Source: JADFRG01 sp036986135
Lineage (GTDB): Bacteria > Chloroflexota > Anaerolineae > Anaerolineales > E44-bin32
Direction of reading: 5' to 3'
Assembly: GCA_036986135.1 (NCBI GenBank)
Contig: BTQZ01000006.1
Location: 1 to 64,000 of the forward strand
Length of the DNA: 64,000 nt
Part shown: one piece after another, positions 1 to 7,283 of the stretch
How positions within the stretch are numbered: the first letter of the stretch is position 1
How the letters are laid out: each line of letters opens with the position of its first letter
Notes under the pieces: model-generated
Databases searched by the model: none
Told to the model about the DNA's origin: nothing
Seen by the model: the letters and a program-made list of their open reading frames with translations, nothing else
Translations under genes and position numbers: made by a program

Positions 1-835
1 CAACCATGGCGGCGTAAACGGCCGCTACACCGGTCGGACCCAGGGTCGTGACCCCGCTCAGGCGAACGATTATCAGTCCAAGCCCCACGAGAGCCGCTAG
101 AGCTACGCCCGCCAGGCCTATGAGGCCGAAAATGCGGACCGGATTGTAGGTCAGCACCGTCCACACCATCGATTGCAGGAAGAGCGTGCCGTCGCGCACC
201 ACGCTGAGCTTGGAATTCCCCACCCGCTCGTCGTAAGGGATTGGGATCTCCTTCATGACCACGCCTTCATGGATGGCGCGGGTACTCATCACGGGCGTCA
301 GGTTCAGGCCGTCGGGAAGCGGCAGCACTCGCTCCAACACCTCACGGCGAAACACTCGCATGCCGCTGGCCGTGTCGGTCACGTGCTGGCGGCCGATCAA
401 ACTCAACAGGTTGGCAAAGAACAGGTTTCCAATCCGGCGCGTGATAGGCATCTTGCTGTCCGCCCCGGACATGCGTGAGCCGATCACGAGCTCGGCGCCG
501 TTCATTGCTTCTTTACATAGCTCGGGGAAGTGCTCCGGCGGATAGGTTCCGTCCGCATCCAGGAAGCCGATGAGGTCGCCCATCGCCCTGGAGAATCCGG
601 TCTTCAGCGCCGCGCCGTAGCCGCGGTTCACCTCATGTTGGATCAGGCGCACGCTGCTGTAGCCGGAAGCGATCTCGGCCGTGCGGTCTTTGGACCCATC
701 ATCGACGATGAGCAGCTCCATTCCGTCCACGCCGGCGGAGGGGAGATCCATGGCCGCGCCGAGCGTGCGCTGGATGATCTCGGCGATCCCTCGCTCTTCG
801 TTGTAGGCAGGGATGACTACGGAGAGTGTCGTCAT
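1..835 (-). CDS. Family 2 glycosyltransferase, partial (C-terminus beyond window)
   Basis: The reading frame starts with ATG at 835 and runs off the left edge. The N-terminus has the GT-A fold signature of a polyprenyl-phosphate-dependent family 2 transferase: SVVIPAYNE, then IVDDGSKDRT and the metal-binding FLDADGTYPPE, as in DPM1/DPG-synthase-like enzymes. The last visible part is hydrophobic (GLIGLAGVALAALVGLGLII), so the protein continues into membrane segments. Such enzymes move a sugar from a nucleotide donor onto a lipid-phosphate carrier or a polysaccharide at the cytoplasmic membrane. It follows the acyltransferase and the NusG-like protein on the same strand and so probably belongs to an exopolysaccharide operon continuing leftwards. 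The family is clear; the exact sugar and acceptor cannot be read. Confidence 0.9.
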   Translation of the reverse strand, partial: MTTLSVVIPAYNEERGIAEIIQRTLGAAMDLPSAGVDGMELLIVDDGSKDRTAEIASGYSSVRLIQHEVNRGYGAALKTGFSRAMGDLIGFLDADGTYPPEHFPELCKEAMNGAELVIGSRMSGADSKMPITRRIGNLFFANLLSLIGRQHVTDTASGMRVFRREVLERVLPLPDGLNLTPVMSTRAIHEGVVMKEIPIPYDERVGNSKLSVVRDGTLFLQSMVWTVLTYNPVRIFGLIGLAGVALAALVGLGLIIVRLSGVTTLGPTGVAAVYAAMV

Positions 836-878
836 GAAATTGGGCCTTTCGCGTCAATTAGTGGCGCGCGTGGGTCAA

Positions 879-917
879 GGGAATGACGGGGAGCGTGGGA
901 GCAGGGGAACCAGGGAG
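879..917 (+). repeat. G-rich intergenic repeat, copy A
   Basis: The plus strand carries AGCGTGGGAGCAGGGG followed by a second CAGGGAG block. The same 16-mer occurs in copy E (35.7 kb) on the other strand, and close variants occur at 23.3, 27.9 and 34.0 kb. It fills the space between the acyltransferase and the glycosyltransferase. Confidence 0.7.
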
Positions 918-941
918 AAATGCACTCCGAAGGGCGCATGT

Positions 942-1748
942 CTATGCCTGCTCTTTCACGAAGTAGACCTCGCGCCGGCGCCCGTCCGATGCCCCGGCTT
1001 CGATCTGCTTGACGGGTCGGGCAGGGACACCGGCGACCACGGTGTGCGGGGGAACATCTCGGGTGACCACCGCGCCGGCCGCGACGACCGAGCCTTTGCC
1101 GATGTGGACGCCATCGGTCACGATGGCTCCCGCTCCGATCCACACGTCATCTTCAACCACGATCCCTTCGGCGGTTATTCCTTGCTCGACAAAGGGACGT
1201 TGGGGGTCTTCATATACATGGTTCACAGCCAGCAACTGCGCATAAGGCGAGGTGTAGACCCGATGGCCGATATCAACCCCGCCCTGCCCACGGATGACGT
1301 TGTATTCACCGATCAGGCAGTCGCGGCCGATACGGATGCCGGCCTGCGGGAGATTGCGGAAGTTGTAAACATGCAATATGGCCCCATGCATCACGACGGT
1401 GTTGTCGCCAATGTTTATCCCGCCGGGGGTGGCATGCAGGTAGGTGCGCTCGTCCAGATAGACCCCATGCCCCAGGCGGATGTTGTCCGCAAAACGCAGG
1501 CGCACCCCGTTCTCGATGGCCGCCCAGCCGTCGGTGCGCAGGATCGAGCGGTAGACCACGCTGCGAATCCCGATGCCGACCACGGTCGGAATCCAGCCGA
1601 AAAGCAGATAGAGCGTCTGCTCGACGATGTAGCGGGAAGTGCTCGAAGCCTGCCGCCGAAGATAGAGCCTCAGGCCGGAGCCGGCGGATCTTCCGTTTTG
1701 ATTGGAATTCACTGGGGTTTGTCGAGGCGTGCTCCGCCCTTCCGACAT
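942..1748 (-). CDS. Left-handed beta-helix (hexapeptide) acyltransferase
   Basis: 268 residues. From about residue 80 the sequence is a run of hexapeptide repeats ([LIV]G-x4 pattern: IGDNTVV, IGRDCLIG, IGHRVY, VEDDVWIGAGAIV, IGKGSVVAAGAVVTRDVPPHTVVAGVPARPV), the signature of trimeric LbH acyltransferases of the WcaF/VatD/LacA type. The late VWIGAGAIV block and the VVAGVPARPVK tail are typical of CoA-dependent sugar O-acetyltransferases; the usual histidine region is seen as AVNHVYED. The first 60 residues, with a hydrophobic patch near YLLFGWIPTVVGIGI, are an extension that may dock at the membrane. It lies in a surface-polysaccharide operon and probably acetylates a sugar of the repeat unit. 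ATG at 1748 is the first good start. Confidence 0.88.
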   Translation of the reverse strand: MSEGRSTPRQTPVNSNQNGRSAGSGLRLYLRRQASSTSRYIVEQTLYLLFGWIPTVVGIGIRSVVYRSILRTDGWAAIENGVRLRFADNIRLGHGVYLDERTYLHATPGGINIGDNTVVMHGAILHVYNFRNLPQAGIRIGRDCLIGEYNVIRGQGGVDIGHRVYTSPYAQLLAVNHVYEDPQRPFVEQGITAEGIVVEDDVWIGAGAIVTDGVHIGKGSVVAAGAVVTRDVPPHTVVAGVPARPVKQIEAGASDGRRREVYFVKEQA

Positions 1749-1813
1749 GGACTTGGATAAATTCAGAGCGCCAAATTGCCGGCCGGCCTACGGGGGCGAC
1801 TGCCCCTGTTCAG

Positions 1814-2344
1814 CTAGTGACGGAAGGCCGGCCGCACATTTCTGGCCTTCTCGATGAAGGCCGCATTCATCTCCAGCGGTACCAGCTGGTCGCTCAGCAT
1901 TTCAAGCAGCACCCGCACGCGGTCCTCTCCGCTGATCCGCGCGTCGAAGATTGCCCGATATCCGTCGAAGGGGCCGCCCGTGATCCAAACCGGATCGCCC
2001 TGGTTCATGTCGTAAAAGAGCTCTCCACCCGCCTGCTTGATCTCCACCATGCGCTTTCTCAGCGCCAGGATGAAATCTGCCGGCACTTTGGCCGGCTCTC
2101 CCCCAAAGCCCACCAGCCCAATGGCGTAGGGCATGTAATTGAACTTCGACTGCCCTTCCTGCTCCAGATCGGCGCGCACGAACAGGTATCCCGGGAAATA
2201 GGGACGCACATGGCTGGAACGAGGATTGACGGGATTCACACGGATACAAGGACAGAAGTTTTCAACTTGACGCGATTGAAGCTGGCGCCAGAGCGTCAAC
2301 TCCTTGCGGGGCTTGCTGCGGAGTGCATACCAATGCTCAGTCAT
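1814..2344 (-). CDS. RfaH/NusG-like transcription antitermination protein
   Basis: 176 residues from the ATG at 2344, preceded by GGAGGAG about 12 nt upstream; a GTG four codons earlier sits directly on that ribosome site and is less likely. The N-terminal half is a NusG NGN domain: HWYALRSKPRKE, then Q-E-F-CP and the RPYFPGYLFVR block. The C-terminal half has a KOW-like segment (GDPVWITGGPFDGYRAIF). Its place at the head of a polysaccharide operon, and not beside secE/rplK, marks it as a specialised NusG paralogue of the RfaH/LoaP group, which lets RNA polymerase read through long surface-polysaccharide operons after being loaded near the promoter. The target site is unknown; the structured leader upstream is a candidate. 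Confidence 0.85.
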   Translation of the reverse strand: MTEHWYALRSKPRKELTLWRQLQSRQVENFCPCIRVNPVNPRSSHVRPYFPGYLFVRADLEQEGQSKFNYMPYAIGLVGFGGEPAKVPADFILALRKRMVEIKQAGGELFYDMNQGDPVWITGGPFDGYRAIFDARISGEDRVRVLLEMLSDQLVPLEMNAAFIEKARNVRPAFRH

Positions 2345-2375
2345 CAGACGGGCCACTCCTCCTTACTCAGGTAGA

Positions 2376-2663
2376 TCAACTACCGCTTGTGCTAGCAGCA
2401 GAGCTAGAAGTAAGCGAGGAGGGGTCGGTCCGACGGACCCCGTTGCGGGCTTCCTCTTCCCACTGCAGCGCATCGTGGCTGTGTTGGGTGACCACGAAAC
2501 GCAGGCGGCCCTTCGTCACGATCAATCGAACTTCGCCAAACTCCCCCACATCGGTGAGCGCTTCGTCGATCATGTGAATCTGGGACTGCCTCAGGAAACT
2601 CAAGGCTCCTCGCTGCTTTCGGTTGTCTCCACTCTCTCGAGCACCAGCACTCTGCGAAGGCAA
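2376..2663 (-). CDS. Small conserved-type protein before the NusG-like gene (DUF2292-like?)
   Basis: 95 residues if it starts at the TTG at 2663, which has an excellent ribosome site (GGAGG then AGCG). An internal ATG at 2573 is the alternative. The core (about residues 30-70) reads IDEALTDVGEFGEVRL followed by IVTKGRLRFVVTQ. This helix, small-residue turn and two strands resemble DUF2292/YezD-type mini-proteins, but the match is weak and made by eye. It ends 31 bp before the NusG-like ATG on the same strand, so the two are probably co-transcribed. The C-terminal 20 residues are Ser/Ala/Thr-rich and probably disordered. Function unknown. Confidence 0.55.
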   Translation of the reverse strand: MPSQSAGARESGDNRKQRGALSFLRQSQIHMIDEALTDVGEFGEVRLIVTKGRLRFVVTQHSHDALQWEEEARNGVRRTDPSSLTSSSAASTSGS

Positions 2664-2698
2664 CGCTCCTCCTGCCTACAAACAAAAGCGCCTTCGCG
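2654..2698 (-). other. Stem-loop over the ribosome site of the small-protein gene
   Basis: GCGAAGGC and GCCTTCGC form a perfect 8-bp stem. The loop holds the GGAGG ribosome site and the stem covers the TTG start of the 95-residue gene. It could control translation at the head of the polysaccharide operon. Confidence 0.45.
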
Positions 2699-2792
2699 GG
2701 ATCTCTCACCTCTACAGAAGGTCTTCCGACGTACCCTACGGGCATACCGAGCGTAAAACGCCCTTTGGGCACGTGCTTCAGTTGTGTGTTCT

Positions 2793-2856
2793 GGATCTCA
2801 GCAGCGGCAGGAAGTAAGTGCTGCCTTGTTTCGCCGGACTAACTTCGGCGAGATCC
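2793..2856. ncRNA. Candidate three-way-junction RNA (strand unresolved)
   Basis: An outer helix (GATCTC at 2794-2799 or GGATCTC at 2793-2799 with GAGATCC at 2850-2856) encloses two hairpins: GGCAG/CTGCC (2806-2810 with 2821-2825) and CGCCG/CGGCG (2832-2836 with 2846-2850). The junction is short and A-rich. On the minus strand this would be part of the leader of the polysaccharide operon. On the plus strand it would precede the orphan terminator at 2916-2964. I could not assign it to a known riboswitch or housekeeping RNA. Confidence 0.4.
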
Positions 2857-2915
2857 CCCAGGCCCTCCGGCATTTGAGGACCGCCCTCAGTCTCAGGCAA
2901 CCTTCCTTTAAAGCC

Positions 2916-2964
2916 ATCACCCCCGAGAATGAATTCGCCTCATCCCCGGGGGTGATCTTTTTTT
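2916..2964 (+). terminator. Strong intrinsic terminator on the plus strand
   Basis: A 10-bp stem (ATCACCCCCG with CGGGGGTGAT, 21-nt loop) is followed by seven T at 2958-2964 and six more T a few bases later. In the minus direction there is no T tract after the stem, so it is poor for the convergent response-regulator gene. No plus-strand protein gene leads into it. Confidence 0.75.
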
Positions 2965-2977
2965 AGGCTTTTTTAAG

Positions 2978-3652
2978 TTAGTCGGCTACCCCATTCCGCA
3001 TGGCCCAGATCGCGGCCTGCGTCCGTCCATTGACGCCAAGTTTCGAGTAAATATTTCGCATGTGGGTCTTGATCGTGTTGTGGCTGACGCACAACGTTTC
3101 CGCGATGCCCTTGTTCTCCAAACCGTTGGCGATCAGCCGCAGCACTTTGGCTTCCTGCCTGGTGAGATCCGGCATTCCACCTTCGAAGACCGCCTCAACC
3201 GACTCTCGGAGACTCGGCCGGGCCGGCTCGCTCATGGCGCGCATAGCGCCTTGCAGCAGGTCCCGATCGACGATCGCATCGCCTGCCGCGACCACCCGGA
3301 TCGCAGCCGGAATGTGCGCCGGATCGCTCGACTTCGAGAGGAACCCGGAGGCCCCCAGCCGAAAGGATTCGGTCAGGTTTTCGTTCGAGGCGTAGGCGGT
3401 CAGGATGATGATGTTGGTCTCAGGCCGGGTGTCCTTGATAGCAGAGAGCGCCTGAAAGCCGTCCATTCCCGGCATGCGCAGATCCAGCAGGAGGACGTCC
3501 GGCTCATGCTCCACGGTCATCTCGAGCGCTTGCTGACCGTCCGCGGCAGTCCCGATCACATCGAGGTCCGCGTCGCTCAGGTAGAGCCGCAGCCCCTCGG
3601 CAAGCACGGGATGATCGTCCGCGATCAGTACCCTTATTCGCCCGTTTACCAT
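2978..3652 (-). CDS. NarL/FixJ-family response regulator
   Basis: 224 residues. The N-terminal receiver domain (about 5-120) has the acidic pair in IADDHP, the phospho-acceptor in LLLDLRMPGMDG, the Thr in ILTAY and the Lys in FLSKS. A linker leads to a LuxR-type helix-turn-helix (about 160-220): LTRQEAKVLRLIANGLENKGIAETL then SHNTIKTHMRNIYSKLGV. It should be a phosphorylation-controlled transcription factor that dimerises on DNA. No cognate kinase is adjacent. It is convergent with the orphan terminator and shares strand with the membrane-tethered regulator upstream. The target is unknown. Confidence 0.93.
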   Translation of the reverse strand: MVNGRIRVLIADDHPVLAEGLRLYLSDADLDVIGTAADGQQALEMTVEHEPDVLLLDLRMPGMDGFQALSAIKDTRPETNIIILTAYASNENLTESFRLGASGFLSKSSDPAHIPAAIRVVAAGDAIVDRDLLQGAMRAMSEPARPSLRESVEAVFEGGMPDLTRQEAKVLRLIANGLENKGIAETLCVSHNTIKTHMRNIYSKLGVNGRTQAAIWAMRNGVAD

Positions 3653-3991
3653 GGTTGCCCTGGATGATGCGCGAGTCTATAAGACAGATCCTGCACACCC
3701 GATTCCGAGTTGAGCGGCGCAGCGTTTGATTGGTGGTATGTCTCAGGAGCCCCCCTCACCCGGGGTACTCCTTGGGGTTGAAAATGGATCACTGATGGCC
3801 CGACCTTATATGGATTCGGGCGCGTCCCCCCAGTTTGCGGCAACTGCCGCGACGGCCTCAGTTCGAATCTACAGGAAGGGGGTCACTTTGCGGTAAACAG
3901 GGGGTTAACATTAGAGATCGACCGAGGAAGTTGGTCTTTAAATCGTGAACGAGGGGTAAATCCCTTGATTATGTAAAGGGGAAACCACGGC
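3653..3991. other. Intergenic region without a recognisable gene
   Basis: Lies upstream of the NarL-type regulator and downstream of the OmpR-type fusion. I see no credible coding frame, tRNA or strong hairpin here; it should hold the promoter of the NarL-type gene. Confidence 0.6.
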
Positions 3992-5461
3992 CTATTGGTC
4001 GGAGAGGCTGTCGGCGGTCATGCGGGGGACAAGATCTCTGGCCCGCTTGGGCTGTCCGATGCCCAGCATACGCGATCGCAATACCTGTGTGGCTTCAATG
4101 GCGCTGGAATAAGCCGGTTCCAGATCCGGGGGAGACTGCTCCCGGAGCTGGATAAGTTCTTCCAAGTGACCTTCAAACTCCGTCTCGGGGAACATGGGCG
4201 GCCCTGCGCCGTTCTCCCTCGTAAAGCGCTGGATGGCCTGGTCTACTTCCCCTTCCAGACGCTTCACTGCCACATGGATGTCCTCGTTGCGGCCCGTTTC
4301 TGAAAGGCTCGCAATCTCATCGACCCTGCGCTGCAAGAACTCGAGCCGCAGCTCGAGGGCGCGGGATTCATCGATGGTAGCCAGAAGCTGCGCCCGCTCC
4401 ACCAAGAGCTTGAAGGGGTAGGTTCCGTCGCCGGGAAGGGCTCCCTCGGAGGCGCGAGCAACGGCACTGCCGAGCAAAAGCAGAATGATGAGAACCGGCG
4501 GCGCCAGCCAGGCGATGTTGACGCGCGGCCAGCCCGCGAACCATGGCGAGACCCGATCCCTGGTGGTTTGGCTCCACCGACTGAATCGGCTCTTCGAGGG
4601 ACGCGGCAGGTGGCGCGGGGTGGGGTATGAACTAAGCGCGGAATCGCCAGGGGGAGATGAAATCGTGCGCGACTGCAGCGCGCCTTCGCCCCATCGTCGG
4701 GCCTTGATGCGAAAATCCGAAATGCCCTCCGGGATGCTCGAACCCAGTTCAGGCAACTCACCGGTGTCCAGCTCGGGATCGGGTTCAAATGAGTATCCGG
4801 ATCCCCGTACCGTTACAAAATGGCGGGGCCGAGATGGATCGTCCTCGAGCTTTATCCGAAGGCGGTACACAAACTGCTTCACCAGATCTACGTCGCCGAC
4901 GTATTCGGGGCCCCAGGCCTGGGTCAGGATCTCGTCCACGCTCAAGACCTGATCCGGATGCTGCATAAACAGCCTGAAGACTTCGAATTCCTTGGGCGTA
5001 AGCTGTACTCGGCGATCCTCGATCACCACCTGGCGCTTGGCCTGGTCGACCTTCCAGGGTGCGCCCGTGGGGCCGGTGGCAGGAACGATCCGCGCACGCC
5101 TGCGCAGGCAAGCCTGGAGCCGCGCCGCCAATTCCGCGTATTTAACGGGTTTCGCAATGTAGTCATCCGCGCCGAGCTGCAGCCCGCGTATGGCCTCCTG
5201 ACTGTCACTGAGCACGGTAAAGAACAATATCACCGCGTCGCTGATGTCTCGCAGACGCGCGCAGACTTCGCGGCCGTCCATACCCGGCATGCGGATGTCG
5301 AGGATCACCGCATCGGGTTGGTGGTCGTATGCGAGCCGTAGTCCCTCGGCGCCGGAAGCGGCGGTCAGCACCTCGTATCCATCCTTTTCGAGGTGCATGG
5401 CGAGGATTTCGTTGGCCTCGACCTCGTCGTCGATGACGAGCACGAGAGTCCGATCAGACAT
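3992..5461 (-). CDS. OmpR/PhoB-type response regulator fused to a membrane segment and DUF5667-like domain
   Basis: 489 residues from the ATG at 5461 (GGTGGAGAG just upstream); a longer frame to 5587 has no homology-like content. Residues 1-120 are a complete receiver (DD at 11-12, phospho-Asp 55 in ILDIRMPG, Lys 104 in IAKPV). Residues 135-226 are a winged-helix DNA-binding domain (LTPKEFEVFRLF, VRGSGYSF). A 90-residue disordered Ser/Pro/Arg linker follows, then one membrane helix at about 314-336 (NIAWLAPPVLIILLLL). The tail (337-440) opens ALPGDGTYPFKLLVERAQLL, the start pattern of DUF5667 domains known from secreted or anti-sigma-like proteins. The DNA-binding half would be cytoplasmic and the tail outside, a ToxR/CadC-like layout but with a receiver. 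Isolated gene, no kinase beside it. Confidence 0.85.
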   Translation of the reverse strand: MSDRTLVLVIDDEVEANEILAMHLEKDGYEVLTAASGAEGLRLAYDHQPDAVILDIRMPGMDGREVCARLRDISDAVILFFTVLSDSQEAIRGLQLGADDYIAKPVKYAELAARLQACLRRRARIVPATGPTGAPWKVDQAKRQVVIEDRRVQLTPKEFEVFRLFMQHPDQVLSVDEILTQAWGPEYVGDVDLVKQFVYRLRIKLEDDPSRPRHFVTVRGSGYSFEPDPELDTGELPELGSSIPEGISDFRIKARRWGEGALQSRTISSPPGDSALSSYPTPRHLPRPSKSRFSRWSQTTRDRVSPWFAGWPRVNIAWLAPPVLIILLLLGSAVARASEGALPGDGTYPFKLLVERAQLLATIDESRALELRLEFLQRRVDEIASLSETGRNEDIHVAVKRLEGEVDQAIQRFTRENGAGPPMFPETEFEGHLEELIQLREQSPPDLEPAYSSAIEATQVLRSRMLGIGQPKRARDLVPRMTADSLSDQ

Positions 5462-6095
5462 ACTCTCCACCCTTGTGACGGTGCTTCCGCGCATACCTAA
5501 GACGGCACGGCACACATCGTGGCTGTTCCGCGGGGTTCGCCAAGCGAACCGCCTTCGGCTGGTAAGCCGCAAGTTCCGGCCGCGCACGCGACCGGCTCGC
5601 TATTCGATTTAGTTTGCTAGGGCTGGGAAGTTAGGCTCGAGGACTTACTAGATAAAGGATGAAGTTCTCATGGAATAAAGGGTGCGCTCGGTCTCGAATA
5701 AGATGTTGGAGACCCCTGGCAGTTGTCCTTCAGCCTCTCCTAACCCCGCTTTCTGGGCTCGTTGCGAACCCGCTGGATTGACCCCCCCTCTACTTCTCCC
5801 TGGACCGTGACCACGGTACCAGGCGGCCACAGTCTAGCACTTTTACTGGGGGAAAGTCAAAGACAGATATTCTAGATTGGTGCTGTGTGTCGGGAGGTAA
5901 TTAGTGGGTTTTCCGCCTGAGTATCTCTCCAGTATTAGCGTCGACAATTGTGGTCTGGAAGGAACGAAGGCTTTCTTGTTCTCAGGTACTTAATCGATAA
6001 CGAGTATGGGGCTTCTCGAAGATTGCTTGAGGATCGATAGATCACTTGAGGCCCTGAGAGTGTCCAAGAAATGGGGTGCACCGCCGTTTCCCAGA
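5462..6095. other. Long intergenic stretch, no supported gene
   Basis: About 630 bp between the membrane-tethered regulator and the toxin gene. Codon usage and frames do not support a gene. A minus-strand tail near 5901-5970 reads IVDANTGEILRRKTH before a stop, a possible scrap of a PepSY-like protein, but it is too short to call. Confidence 0.5.
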
Positions 6096-6479
6096 TCACC
6101 GCTCATACGGAACCATCAGATCGTGAACCATCGGATAGTGCCTGCGATTGAAGGTCACGAGCTCGGCTCCGCGCGACGTGGCGGAGGCCGCGATCAGCGC
6201 ATCTGCTAACCCGACCCCGTGGCTGGCATGGTACTCCTGCCGAAGCCGGCCGCCTGCTCTGGCCAATGGCTCATCAACTGGAACCACCTCAAATGCCAGC
6301 ATGAATTGATCCAGCGCATCGAGCTCGTCTGACCCTCGCGCCCCAGAAAAAAGCTCCGCCAGGGTGATGGCGGAGATCAACAGCTCCCCTTCAAGCTGCT
6401 CAAGAAATTCGGCGGCCCGATCGCTACCGCGGAGATACTCGACCAGGACATCCGTGTCGATCAGGTATCTTCTGGCCAT
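6096..6479 (-). CDS. vapC: VapC-like PIN-domain ribonuclease toxin
   Basis: 127 residues, normal PIN-toxin length. The acidic metal-binding residues are in place: Asp in YLIDTDVLVEYL near the N-terminus, Glu in ITLAELFSGA around residue 42, Asp in GLADALIAASA around residue 95, and the late TFNRRHYPMV block typical of VapC. Such proteins cut tRNA or rRNA when freed from their antitoxin. It starts 6 bp after the antitoxin stop codon, the usual VapBC order, and is therefore co-transcribed and translationally coupled. The whole pair is plausible and apparently intact. Confidence 0.93.
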   Translation of the reverse strand: MARRYLIDTDVLVEYLRGSDRAAEFLEQLEGELLISAITLAELFSGARGSDELDALDQFMLAFEVVPVDEPLARAGGRLRQEYHASHGVGLADALIAASATSRGAELVTFNRRHYPMVHDLMVPYER

Positions 6480-6485
6480 GAGCGC

Positions 6486-6734
6486 TCAGTCCGATTGCGA
6501 GCCGATTCGATCGAGTTCTCGCCGGATACCTTCGAAGTCGGGCAAGTCGTAACGTTTAGCCCAGAGGCCCCGCGCCTGCCGCAGAAGATCCAGACGGCTG
6601 CCCTCCTGATCGCGCTCGATATAGCGGTCTACCGCCTCGCGAATCAGCGCGCTCTGGCTTCGGCCCAGGCGCGCACTCATGGCCTTCAAGGTCTTGCGCT
6701 CCTTCTCTGTCAGGTAGATCTGCGTGCGTTCCAT
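6486..6734 (-). CDS. vapB: Ribbon-helix-helix antitoxin of the VapC pair
   Basis: 82 residues from the ATG at 6734, which has GGGAG five bases upstream; a TTG four codons earlier is possible. The first 45 residues form a CopG/Arc-type ribbon-helix-helix domain: RTQIYLTEKERKTLKAM then GRSQSALIREAVDRYI. The C-terminal part (LLRQARGLWAKRYDLPDFEGIRRELDRI) is the charged tail that should wrap round the toxin. The dimer binds DNA through the ribbon and should repress its own promoter; paired ATGTATAT repeats lie just upstream. Confidence 0.9.
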   Translation of the reverse strand: MERTQIYLTEKERKTLKAMSARLGRSQSALIREAVDRYIERDQEGSRLDLLRQARGLWAKRYDLPDFEGIRRELDRIGSQSD

Positions 6735-6750
6735 CTTCACTCCCAAAGTG

Positions 6751-6791
6751 ATGTATATGAGTAATGTATATTCGCAGTGTCAATTTGTCAA
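6751..6791 (-). promoter_or_regulatory. vapBC promoter and likely antitoxin operator
   Basis: Two ATGTATAT boxes (6751-6758 and 6764-6771) repeat with 13-bp spacing. On the minus strand two TTGACA hexamers (6786-6791 and 6778-6783) lie just upstream, so the boxes overlap the expected -10 region. Direct repeats at this position fit a ribbon-helix-helix autorepressor. Confidence 0.55.
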
Positions 6792-7048
6792 GCCGACCCT
6801 GCATCTTGAAGCGCTTATTGCGCTTTTTCGCCCAAATCCATAATAAGGGCCGCTTTACCCACCGCTTATTCAAGCGGAGTGCCACACGGCTCCCGCAACC
6901 TTACAATCACTTAACTGGGACCTCGCTCCCAGACTCTTTTCACCCCCCTTGGCATAAGCTCGAAGCGTCCCAAATCCAACAAAATCGTGTCAGACCGGCG
7001 CAATCCAACCAAGGCTTGCGTGCGTCGCGTGGGGTGGAAAAAACAAAG

Positions 7049-7282
7049 ATGGCAGATAACAGCAATCGCTCGACTAACCGATTACTGACCGCACGAGACG
7101 CGGTCGAGTTCCTCGGGATCAGCTTGAGCACGCTCAACCGCATCGAAAAGCAGGGACTGCTGGTGCCGTTCCGCACGCCCGGTGGCCATCGCCGCTACGC
7201 CCAGGCCATGCTCGACGAGTACCTGGAAGCCACCCGGCGGAAGCAGGGACCTTTCGGAAGCAGAGAAATCAGTCGAGGCTGA
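7049..7282 (+). CDS. MerR/excisionase-like helix-turn-helix protein heading the pilus locus
   Basis: 77 residues from the ATG at 7049. The body is a MerR-type winged helix as in excisionases and BldC-like regulators: LLTARDAVEFLGISLSTLNRIEKQGLLVPFRTPGGHRRYAQAMLDEY, here quoted in parts as LLTARDAVEFLGIS and TPGGHRRY. No effector domain follows, so it is a minimal DNA-binding protein. The stop codon lies 1 bp before the ATG of the pseudokinase-receiver gene, so the two are translationally coupled. It probably regulates the downstream pilus genes or acts with the receiver protein. The upstream 300 bp must hold the promoter. Confidence 0.85.
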   Translation: MADNSNRSTNRLLTARDAVEFLGISLSTLNRIEKQGLLVPFRTPGGHRRYAQAMLDEYLEATRRKQGPFGSREISRG

Positions 7283-7283
7283 A

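Noticed and set aside
813..1760. 315-residue plus-strand frame
   Set aside because: It is antisense to the hexapeptide acyltransferase, whose repeat motifs are unmistakable; the plus frame has no recognisable domain.
2793..2856. Known riboswitch class (cyclic-di-GMP, SAM, preQ1) or SRP/6S RNA
   Set aside because: The branched fold is there, but none of the conserved sequence cores of these classes could be found.
5901..5978. Minus-strand tail IVDANTGEILRRKTH, PepSY-like
   Set aside because: Only about 25 residues with a stop upstream; too short to call even as a pseudogene.
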